Source: a virus
DNA: 28,486 nt
Strand: one strand, 5' to 3'
IMG/VR virus record: IMGVR_UViG_3300029910_000080
Coordinates: 1 to 28,486 of that record
Shown: positions 1-4,207 of the stretch, piece after piece
How the letters are laid out: each line of letters opens with the position of its first letter
Numbering within the stretch: position 1 is the first letter of the stretch
The notes under the pieces: model-generated
Database searches by the model: none
Seen by the model: only the letters and a program-made list of their open reading frames with translations
What the model was told of the DNA's origin: nothing
Translations under genes and position numbers: made by a program

Positions 1-24
1 GTTCGAGTCCTCTATCATCCGCCA
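1..24 (+). tRNA. tRNA 3' fragment (cut by window edge)
   Basis: Only the T loop (2-8), the 3' T stem, the 3' acceptor strand (14-20), discriminator G21 and an encoded CCA (22-24) are inside the window. The anticodon lies upstream, so identity cannot be given. It shows that the tRNA array continues beyond the left edge. Confidence 0.85.
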
Positions 25-31
25 GTTTTAT

Positions 32-123
32 GGAGTGCAGCGGGCAATGGTGCCTATCCGGTTTGAACCCGGAGCCTCGCTACTCAGTAGCGCGACAGAG
101 TTCGATTCTCTGGCTCTCCTCCA
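32..123 (+). tRNA. tRNA-Ser(TGA)
   Basis: The cloverleaf is complete with encoded CCA. The anticodon stem is TCCGG/CCGGA around loop TTTGAAC, which gives TGA. A long variable arm of about 22 nt contains a 6-bp stem (CGCTAC/GTAGCG), as expected for a class II serine tRNA. The acceptor stem has one T-T mismatch. Confidence 0.93.
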
Positions 124-129
124 GTTTAT

Positions 130-203
130 GCTCGACTCGTATAGAGGGATTACGCCGCACTCGTAATGCGGATACTCTGGTTCGATTCCAGAGTTGAGCC
201 CCA
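130..203 (+). tRNA. tRNA-Thr(CGT)
   Basis: Acceptor GCTCGAC pairs with GTTGAGC. The anticodon arm is CCGCA-CTCGTAA-TGCGG, giving CGT. The T arm is canonical and CCA is encoded. This is the first of three consecutive threonine tRNAs. Confidence 0.95.
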
Positions 204-211
204 GTTTCAAA

Positions 212-285
212 GCACTTCTAGTTAAACGGTAGAACACGGACCTGGTACGTCCGCGATGAAGGTTCAATTCCTTCGAGGTGCTCCA
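212..285 (+). tRNA. tRNA-Thr(GGT)
   Basis: Acceptor GCACTTC pairs with GAGGTGC. The anticodon loop CTGGTAC on a CGGAC/GTCCG stem gives GGT. The T arm is GAAGG/CCTTC and CCA is encoded. Confidence 0.95.
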
Positions 286-292
286 GATTTAA

Positions 293-366
293 GCCCAGAT
301 AGTTTAATGGCAAAACTTCCGGCCTGTACCCGGACGTTCTCAGTTCGAATCTGAGTCTTGGCTCCA
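293..366 (+). tRNA. tRNA-Thr(TGT), C33
   Basis: Acceptor GCCCAGA pairs with TCTTGGC. The anticodon stem TCCGG/CCGGA encloses loop CCTGTAC, giving TGT with A37. Position 33 is C where nearly all tRNAs have U. A shifted reading with a Tyr GTA anticodon needs an unpaired stem, and there is no long variable arm, so threonine is preferred. CCA is encoded. Confidence 0.88.
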
Positions 367-469
367 AGTTTCTCTTAACTTTAGGCACGAAGTTTGTGAA
401 CCGATGATAAGAAAGAGCGCGGTATGGGGCTTTCACCGCGAAAGTGTAACGACATGAAGTTCCCCAAAT
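367..469 (+). other. Spacer with a 6-bp hairpin
   Basis: This 103-base gap in the array has no recognisable tRNA or protein gene. It contains a hairpin CGCGGT/ACCGCG (418-440) with an 11-nt loop. No T-run follows, so it is not an obvious terminator. A degenerate tRNA or a small structured RNA is possible, but nothing supports a specific call. Confidence 0.4.
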
Positions 470-543
470 GCGGGCATGGTATATAGGATGTGCCTTAGCC
501 TTCCAAGCTAGAGAATCGGGTTCGAGTCCCGATACCCGCTCCA
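470..543 (+). tRNA. tRNA-Gly(TCC)
   Basis: The anticodon arm TTAGC-CTTCCAA-GCTAG gives TCC. The T arm is CGGG/CCCG around TTCGAGT. The acceptor pairs GCGGGCA with TACCCGC with one C-A mismatch. CCA is encoded. Confidence 0.93.
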
Positions 544-545
544 AT

Positions 546-619
546 GCGAAAGTAGTTTAGTGGAAGAACTGAACCTTGCCAAGGTTCGAGCACGGTTTCG
601 ATTACCGTCTTTCGCTCCA
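546..619 (+). tRNA. tRNA-Gly(GCC)
   Basis: Acceptor GCGAAAG pairs perfectly with CTTTCGC. The anticodon arm GAACC-TTGCCAA-GGTTC gives GCC. CCA is encoded. The HNH gene follows. Confidence 0.95.
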
Positions 620-731
620 ACTTTATCGGACCAGACTAACGAACTGATTCGTGACTTCACGTTTTTCGGTACCGCAAACCGAATGGCTGGCGTCTGTGCT
701 GATTGGACCATTCCCAAAAGGATGGTTCTAA

Positions 732-1061
732 ATGCAGTGTGCATACAAGAATTGCAATAACGAAGTTGTCGATTTTGGAAAGCGAGATAAAAAGTTTTGC
801 AGACGAAAATGCGCGACAAAACATCGCGTCATTGCTGCTCGACAGAGGATGAAATTTCGAGCGGTAGAATATCTGGGTGGGCAGTGCGCAATCTGCGGAT
901 ATCGCAAGTATATTGGCGCTTTGCAGTTTCATCACTTACGAGATAAAGAATTCGGAATTAGTGAATCAGGATGTACTAGGTCGTGGGAAAGAGTCAAAGC
1001 AGAGTTACAGAAATGTATTTTGCTTTGTTCTAACTGCCACGCTGAACAACATCACAATTAG
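732..1061 (+). CDS. HNH endonuclease inside the tRNA array
   Basis: This 109-residue protein is a small HNH nuclease, probably a free-standing homing endonuclease that nicks or cuts DNA near its own insertion site. The N-terminal half has an early cysteine pair (CAYKNC) and the pair FCRRKC. The C-terminal half has the HNH core: CAICGY, then QFHHL, then CILLCSNCHAEQHH, so metal-binding Cys pairs frame the His-His catalytic strand. The start is supported by AAAAGGA about 11 bases upstream. It sits between tRNA-Gly(GCC) and an unusual tRNA-Asn, and its TAG stop is also the first three bases of that tRNA. No promoter of the kind seen at the other cargo genes was found, so it is probably transcribed with the array. 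Confidence 0.85.
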   Translation: MQCAYKNCNNEVVDFGKRDKKFCRRKCATKHRVIAARQRMKFRAVEYLGGQCAICGYRKYIGALQFHHLRDKEFGISESGCTRSWERVKAELQKCILLCSNCHAEQHHN

Positions 1062-1147
1062 AGCGTGACCGGAAATGGTAACGGACTGCACTGTTAATGC
1101 AGCGTGCTCACGCACAACTGTAGGTTCGACTCCTACCGCTCTAGCCA
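1059..1147 (+). tRNA. tRNA with GTT (Asn) anticodon and long variable arm
   Basis: Acceptor TAGAGCG pairs with CGCTCTA, discriminator is G and CCA is encoded. The anticodon arm CTGCA-CTGTTAA-TGCAG gives GTT (Asn). The variable region is 17 nt and can form a GTGC/GCAC stem, so the total is 89 nt and class II-like. Normal Asn tRNAs are class I with a 4-5 nt variable loop. Because SerRS reads the long arm and G73 rather than the anticodon, the charged amino acid is uncertain. Its first three bases are the stop codon of the upstream HNH gene. Confidence 0.85.
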
Positions 1148-1154
1148 ATTTTAT

Positions 1155-1228
1155 TGTGGGATAGTGTAACGGTAACACGAGAGTCTCATAAACTCTAACT
1201 GTGGGTTCGATTCCCACTTCCGCAACCA
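1155..1228 (+). tRNA. tRNA with CAT anticodon (Met or Ile2)
   Basis: The anticodon arm AGAGT-CTCATAA-ACTCT gives CAT. Acceptor TGTGGGA pairs with TTCCGCA using two G-T wobbles. The T arm is GTGGG/CCCAC and CCA is encoded. Elongator Met, initiator Met and lysidine-modified Ile cannot be separated with confidence by eye. Confidence 0.9.
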
Positions 1229-1243
1229 GATTCGAGGAGAACG

Positions 1244-1612
1244 GTGCGACATTACATTGTGGTGGCAAGGAAAGTAATCTTGCCCGAAAAGATTCACGAA
1301 ATGTCTTGCGGACACATCATGGCGCAAATCGCGCATGTGTGCGGGCGAGTTCCCAACGCGAGATTTTCGAGCAACAGCATTATCGTGTTGCAGGTTGAAT
1401 TGAACGCGCAGTTGCAGGAAGTCAAACAGTACCTGGACGAACGCAAGATTAAGAATTGGATTTACTCGGACACCAGCAACCTGTGGGTTGGCGAACATCC
1501 AACCGCGCTGATTACCGAGGCGGTCGAAGAAAGACTTTTTGATTTTCTGGCGCGCTTCGAATGCGGGTGCGAGCCGAGAATTTATGCAACAAGTTCTGGA
1601 GTGGTCGCATAG
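1244..1612 (+). CDS. Divergent peptidyl-tRNA hydrolase, PTH2-like
   Basis: This 122-residue protein resembles the PTH2 family, which releases peptides from peptidyl-tRNA that has dropped off ribosomes and so recycles tRNA. Visible PTH2-like elements in order are strand YIVVARK (about 4-10), the GH-x2-AQIAHV helix (about 23-31, matching the family GK-x2-AQ-x2-HA), strand IIVLQVEL, a helix with LDERKI, then a YSDT (for family QDAGRT) and TALI ending. The usual GKGK lysines are not conserved, so activity is uncertain. The start is GTG with GAGGAG upstream. The gene lies inside the tRNA array and its last four codons plus stop overlap tRNA-Asp by 15 nt. The context supports a tRNA-linked role; the family call is from pattern memory. 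Confidence 0.68.
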   Translation: MRHYIVVARKVILPEKIHEMSCGHIMAQIAHVCGRVPNARFSSNSIIVLQVELNAQLQEVKQYLDERKIKNWIYSDTSNLWVGEHPTALITEAVEERLFDFLARFECGCEPRIYATSSGVVA

Positions 1613-1674
1613 CGGCCTATTGCGCTCCGTTGTCAGCGGAGACTTCGTGGGTTCGAATCCCATCCATTCCGCCA
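1598..1674 (+). tRNA. tRNA-Asp(GTC)
   Basis: The anticodon arm CTCCG-TTGTCAG-CGGAG gives GTC. Acceptor GGAGTGG pairs with CCATTCC with one wobble, discriminator is G and CCA is encoded. The 5' end overlaps the end of the PTH2-like gene. Confidence 0.94.
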
Positions 1675-1784
1675 TTTTCTACGGGTAGCGTAAGTCGGGA
1701 TTACGTCCGACAGGTTTTGTTCTGGTGGCCACTGGGCAAGACTACAGTGTGGTGAAATTCCGCCGCGTCCCACTCTCATTTTAT
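1675..1784 (+). other. Unassigned structured stretch in the tRNA array
   Basis: This 110-base stretch is as long as a tRNA plus spacers but does not fold into a convincing cloverleaf. It holds a 5-bp hairpin GTCGG/CCGAC (from about 1694) and a longer imperfect one, CCACT..AGTGTGG (about 1729-1752). The string GTGGTGAAATT at about 1749 resembles a tRNA-Leu D arm. A decayed or highly divergent tRNA is possible. No protein gene is apparent. Confidence 0.35.
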
Positions 1785-1861
1785 GTTGGAGTAACTCAAC
1801 GGACTAGAGTACTCGTCTTCTAAACGAGTCGTTGTGGGTTCGAATCCCACCTTCAACACCA
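1785..1861 (+). tRNA. tRNA-Arg(TCT)
   Basis: Acceptor GTTGGAG pairs with CTTCAAC. The anticodon arm CTCGT-CTTCTAA-ACGAG gives TCT. The T arm is GTGGG/CCCAC and CCA is encoded. Confidence 0.94.
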
Positions 1862-1865
1862 ATTT

Positions 1866-1940
1866 CGGGGAATCTTCTAGTGGTTAAGATACGCGCTTCG
1901 GAAGCGTGAAACGAAAGTTCGATTCCTTCTTCCCCGACCA
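1866..1940 (+). tRNA. tRNA-Pro(CGG)
   Basis: Acceptor CGGGGAA pairs with TTCCCCG. The anticodon stem CGCGC/GCGTG around loop TTCGGAA gives CGG. A one-base shift would give TCG (Arg) but loses one pair. The matching loop in the next tRNA, TTTGGAA, supports proline. CCA is encoded. Confidence 0.85.
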
Positions 1941-1950
1941 GTTTATGATT

Positions 1951-2024
1951 CGGAAATAGTTGTTACGGTAGCATCCATGCTTTGGAAGCATGAGGCGGTG
2001 GTTCAACTCCACCATTTCCGACCA
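1951..2024 (+). tRNA. tRNA-Pro(TGG)
   Basis: Acceptor CGGAAAT pairs perfectly with ATTTCCG. The anticodon arm CATGC-TTTGGAA-GCATG gives TGG. CCA is encoded. Confidence 0.94.
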
Positions 2025-2034
2025 AATTTTATAT

Positions 2035-2109
2035 GCGCTGCTAGTTCACTGGCAGAACGCTTGGCTTACATCCAAGATGTAGGTGGTTCGATTCCATCGC
2101 GGCGCACCA
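2035..2109 (+). tRNA. tRNA-Val(TAC)
   Basis: Acceptor GCGCTGC pairs with GCGGCGC. The anticodon arm CTTGG-CTTACAT-CCAAG gives TAC. CCA is encoded. Confidence 0.94.
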
Positions 2110-2117
2110 ATTTCAAA

Positions 2118-2191
2118 GGTGATAGTAGTGTAGTGAGAGCACGCTGGACTGTGAATCCGGCAGCGAGGGTTTGATTCCCCCTTTCACCCCA
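2118..2191 (+). tRNA. tRNA-His(GTG) with encoded G-1
   Basis: The anticodon arm CTGGA-CTGTGAA-TCCGG gives GTG. The acceptor makes sense only with an extra G-1 (2118) paired to C73 (2188), the hallmark of histidine tRNAs. One T-T mismatch lies inside the acceptor. CCA is encoded. Confidence 0.93.
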
Positions 2192-2196
2192 ATTTT

Positions 2197-2271
2197 CTTC
2201 TCTTCGCCAAGTGGGAAGGCAGGCGTCTGCAAAACGCCAATCCGCTGGTTCGATTCCAGCAGAGAAGTCCA
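2197..2271 (+). tRNA. tRNA-Cys(GCA)
   Basis: Acceptor CTTCTCT pairs perfectly with AGAGAAG, discriminator is T. The anticodon arm GGCGT-CTGCAAA-ACGCC gives GCA. CCA is encoded. Confidence 0.95.
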
Positions 2272-2279
2272 TTTTCTTT

Positions 2280-2355
2280 TGCCCGATGGTGTAACTGGCA
2301 ACACGCGGGACTTTGAATCCCGTCGATGAAGGTTCGAATCCTTCTTGGGCAACCA
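2280..2355 (+). tRNA. tRNA-Gln(TTG)
   Basis: Acceptor TGCCCGA pairs with TTGGGCA. The anticodon arm CGGGA-CTTTGAA-TCCCG gives TTG. CCA is encoded. Confidence 0.94.
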
Positions 2356-2362
2356 TTTCTGT

Positions 2363-2437
2363 TCGGAGTTCGTTTAATTGGAAGGACAGCGCCCTCTGAA
2401 GGCGCGAATCTACGTTCGAGTCGTAGACCCCGAACCA
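2363..2437 (+). tRNA. tRNA-Gln(CTG)
   Basis: The anticodon arm GCGCC-CTCTGAA-GGCGC gives CTG. The T arm is CTACG/CGTAG. The acceptor TCGGAGT/ACCCCGA has one A-C mismatch. CCA is encoded. Confidence 0.93.
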
Positions 2438-2448
2438 AGTTTATCTGT

Positions 2449-2532
2449 GCCCGACTGGTGGAACGGCAGACACAACGCGCTTAGAACGCGTCGTCGAAAG
2501 ACATGGGAGTTCAAATCTCTCGTTGGGTACCA
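2449..2532 (+). tRNA. tRNA-Leu(TAG)
   Basis: This class II tRNA has anticodon arm ACGCG-CTTAGAA-CGCGT, giving TAG, and a variable arm of about 13 nt. Its D arm TGGTGGAACGGCAGACAC is typical of leucine tRNAs. Discriminator is A and CCA is encoded. Confidence 0.94.
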
Positions 2533-2540
2533 ATTTTATT

Positions 2541-2626
2541 GCGCTGCTGATGGAATGGCAGACATGCCGGATTCAAAACCCGGTGCCGTAAAAAGCGTCC
2601 CGGTTCGAGTCCGGGGTGGCGCACCA
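2541..2626 (+). tRNA. tRNA-Leu(CAA)
   Basis: This class II tRNA has loop TTCAAAA, giving CAA, on a CCGG/CCGG stem with an A31-C39 mismatch. The variable arm is about 15 nt, the discriminator is A and CCA is encoded. Confidence 0.92.
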
Positions 2627-2632
2627 ATTTAT

Positions 2633-2725
2633 TGTCGGCAGCACCAGCGTGCAGCCTGGCCTTATAAACCAGGGAAAGCGCCTGATTAGCGCGACGGGAA
2701 GGTTCGACTCCTTCGCTGACAACCA
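2633..2725 (+). tRNA. Class II tRNA with TAT anticodon (nominal Ile)
   Basis: Acceptor TGTCGGC pairs with GCTGACA, discriminator is A, the T arm GAAGG/CCTTC is canonical and CCA is encoded. The anticodon loop read as CTTATAA gives TAT (AUA codons). The stem is CTGG/CCAG with a C31-A39 mismatch, so a 9-nt loop is an alternative. The variable region is about 23 nt with a GCGC/GCGC stem, unlike any standard Ile tRNA, which is class I. Leu or Ser charging is conceivable. Confidence 0.75.
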
Positions 2726-2730
2726 TATTT

Positions 2731-2806
2731 GCCGATGTCGTCTAGTGGCCCAGGACGCAACCCTTTCAAGGTTGTTACGCGGGTTCGAATCCCGCCAACG
2801 GTACCA
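2731..2806 (+). tRNA. tRNA-Glu(TTC)
   Basis: The anticodon arm CAACC-CTTTCAA-GGTTG gives TTC. The T arm is GCGGG/CCCGC. The acceptor GCCGATG/CAACGGT has one A-A mismatch. CCA is encoded. Confidence 0.93.
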
Positions 2807-2812
2807 ATTTAT

Positions 2813-2887
2813 GGACTGCTACGTCAATGGCAGACTACGCGCCTTTTAAGCGCTGGAATGTAGGTTCGACCCCTACGCGGTCCACCA
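2813..2887 (+). tRNA. tRNA-Lys(TTT)
   Basis: Acceptor GGACTGC pairs with GCGGTCC. The loop CTTTTAA on a GCGC/GCGC stem gives TTT. CCA is encoded. Confidence 0.93.
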
Positions 2888-2893
2888 AGTTTT

Positions 2894-2967
2894 GTGCTGC
2901 TAATTCAATGGCAGAATACTCGCCTCTTAAGCGAGGGATGATGGTTCGACCCCATCGCGGCACACCA
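2894..2967 (+). tRNA. tRNA-Lys(CTT)
   Basis: Acceptor GTGCTGC pairs with GCGGCAC. The anticodon arm CTCGC-CTCTTAA-GCGAG gives CTT. CCA is encoded. The body is very similar to the preceding Lys(TTT), which suggests local duplication. Confidence 0.94.
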
Positions 2968-2976
2968 AGTTTCTAC

Positions 2977-3051
2977 AGGCCGATAAGATAATGGCAATCG
3001 GTTCGTCTCCAAAACGATACAATGAGGGTTCGAATCCTTCTTGGCCTGCCA
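2977..3051 (+). tRNA. tRNA-Trp(CCA)
   Basis: Acceptor AGGCCGA pairs with TTGGCCT, discriminator is G. The anticodon loop CTCCAAA gives CCA. The 3' CCA is encoded. Confidence 0.93.
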
Positions 3052-3059
3052 ATTTTAAT

Positions 3060-3134
3060 GCCGTAGTAGCTCAGCGGTAGAGCGGTGGCCTGAAAAACCA
3101 CTCGTAGCAGGTTCGACTCCTGCCTTCGGCACCA
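3060..3134 (+). tRNA. tRNA-Phe(GAA)
   Basis: The loop CTGAAAA on a GTGG/CCAC stem (C31-A39 mismatch) gives GAA. The D arm AGCTCAGCGGTAGAGC is textbook. The T arm is GCAGG/CCTGC and CCA is encoded. Confidence 0.94.
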
Positions 3135-3173
3135 GTTCAAAATGTAACTCGCACAAAGACTGACAGGACACAA

Positions 3174-3311
3174 ATGTTTGCATCATTGATTCCGGCACTA
3201 GGATTCACATCGCTTTTGTATTTGATTCTGAAGCTGGGCTTGATTGGTTTTATCGTGTACCTGATTACGACTTACATTCCGATGAATGACATCATCAAGA
3301 AAGTTATCTAG
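3174..3311 (+). CDS. Small membrane protein (Thivi_2564-like), amber-interrupted
   Basis: This ORF encodes 45 residues with a long hydrophobic run (about residues 4-35) followed by TTYIPMNDIIKKVI and then TAG. AGGA precedes the ATG at good spacing. After the TAG the same frame continues for 18 codons, VIVAVAVILYCINFFNIS, to a TAA at 3366. That is a second membrane segment of the kind that follows an IPM..IKK motif in small two-helix membrane proteins, which I recall from the Thivi_2564-like family. Either the gene has been shortened by a nonsense change or the amber codon is sometimes read through. Function is unknown. It lies between tRNA-Phe and tRNA-Arg(ACG), near the end of the array. Confidence 0.55.
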   Translation: MFASLIPALGFTSLLYLILKLGLIGFIVYLITTYIPMNDIIKKVI

Positions 3312-3374
3312 GTCATCGTCGCGGTCGCAGTGATTCTCTACTGCATCAACTTTTTCAATATCTCATAAGTTTAC

Positions 3375-3450
3375 GTCCGATTAGTGAAACGGAACATCAC
3401 GGAGCGCTACGAACGCTCAGTTCTCGGTTCAAATCCGAGGTTGGACACCA
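3375..3450 (+). tRNA. tRNA-Arg(ACG)
   Basis: The anticodon arm GAGCG-CTACGAA-CGCTC gives ACG, which would need A34-to-inosine conversion to read CGC/CGA. Acceptor GTCCGAT pairs with GTTGGAC. The T arm is CTCGG/CCGAG and CCA is encoded. This is the last tRNA of the array. Confidence 0.94.
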
Positions 3451-3506
3451 TTTCGCAGAATGGAAATACCCCAAAAAAGCAGTTGACTATCTCTGAGGAG
3501 AGGATA

Positions 3507-3800
3507 ATGCAACAGCCAGAGCAGGGCCGCGTTCAAGTTCCGGTAGTGGTCACAAACGTCGAAGCTAGCGCAAGGCTCGTTTCGGCCAGCAACGAAATCG
3601 TTAAAATCGAAATCCCAGTTCAGCACGGCAAAGGCCAGCAGGAAGGAATCATTCTTGCCCAGGCTTTGCAAATATTTCGCCAACTAGGCGGATTCGTTGT
3701 CGACGCAACAGGTAATCTTGAGTTTTATCCTATCACAGCTTTCATTCCACCCTTCAAATTTGAAATCAAACGCGTCTCTTTAATCACGAGCGGCGTCTAA
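3507..3800 (+). CDS. Hypothetical protein (97 aa)
   Basis: I do not recognise this family. The open frame extends upstream into tRNA-Arg(ACG), but the true start is the ATG at 3507, which has GAGGAGAGG just before it. The predicted fold is small and mixed: a beta-rich N-terminal half (VQVPVVV, ARLVSA, IVKIEIPV), a helix (EGIILAQALQIFRQLGG) and a C-terminal strand region ending FKFEIKRVSLI. No signal peptide or membrane segment is visible. It is the first gene after the tRNA array and is two bases from the next gene, so they are likely co-transcribed. Function is unknown. Confidence 0.75.
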   Translation: MQQPEQGRVQVPVVVTNVEASARLVSASNEIVKIEIPVQHGKGQQEGIILAQALQIFRQLGGFVVDATGNLEFYPITAFIPPFKFEIKRVSLITSGV

Positions 3801-3802
3801 CC

Positions 3803-4006
3803 ATGAGCCCACGTTATTTTTATTCTTGCGCCACCTGCGGCGGCGACGTTACCAAGACCCCGTGTATCAAGCGCGAAGAAATCAAACAGGAAAAAGGCGA
3901 GAAGAATCAGCGCAAAGCGGATTACGCCGGATTGCACGGCTGGAAATGCAACAAATGCGGCGACGGAGTAAAGGTCGCGCGCAAATTGAGGGGAGCCCAT
4001 GAATAA
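3803..4006 (+). CDS. Small zinc-ribbon protein (67 aa)
   Basis: This short basic protein has two CxxC knuckles, C9-x2-C12 and C49-x2-C52, plus C21, so it very likely folds as a zinc ribbon. The central stretch (about 22-40) is rich in Lys and Glu. Such proteins in phages may bind nucleic acid or another protein, but nothing here points to a specific role. It follows the previous stop by two bases, and its last eight bases overlap the next start, which suggests translational coupling. Confidence 0.72.
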   Translation: MSPRYFYSCATCGGDVTKTPCIKREEIKQEKGEKNQRKADYAGLHGWKCNKCGDGVKVARKLRGAHE

Positions 4007-4190
4007 CGGTGGAGATGTTCTTGCGAGAGGCGGCAAGCGCGCGCAATTCAGTGGTCCCAAGGTGTCCCAAGATAAATGGGATGCGATTTGGGCTGAAAAT
4101 GAAACCACAGATATCCCCGGTTCGGAAGTGGTGCAGATTCCAACCGCGCCAGATGTACAAACTCTGGTTGGAAGACGAAAGAAAAAATAA
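3999..4190 (+). CDS. Hypothetical protein (63 aa)
   Basis: This short hydrophilic protein has no recognisable domain. It overlaps the end of the zinc-ribbon gene and has GAGGGGAGC before its ATG. It ends in a basic tail (GRRKKK). The central part KWDAIWAENETTD may form a helix. A second open frame overlaps it in another register and runs into the next gene, but it has no ribosome binding site and is judged a shadow. Function is unknown. Confidence 0.6.
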   Translation: MNNGGDVLARGGKRAQFSGPKVSQDKWDAIWAENETTDIPGSEVVQIPTAPDVQTLVGRRKKK

Positions 4191-4207
4191 AGCCCTAGGG
4201 AAAATAA

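Noticed and set aside
620-731. An additional tRNA upstream of the HNH gene
   Set aside because: No acceptor pairing or T loop can be found; the stretch only supplies the ribosome binding site.
1681-1772. A tRNA-Gln(TTG) or Leu-like tRNA ending at CCA 1770-1772
   Set aside because: Only three to four acceptor pairs form, the anticodon stem is mispaired and the T loop is not canonical.
1-3450. Repeated TTCGA motifs at regular spacing, resembling a CRISPR-like array
   Set aside because: The repeats are T loops of tRNA genes. Each unit folds as its own cloverleaf with a different anticodon and an encoded CCA.
1-3450. An amber suppressor tRNA (anticodon CTA) that would explain TAG readthrough at 3309
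   Set aside because: No CTA anticodon occurs in any cloverleaf in the window, and TAG ends other intact genes.
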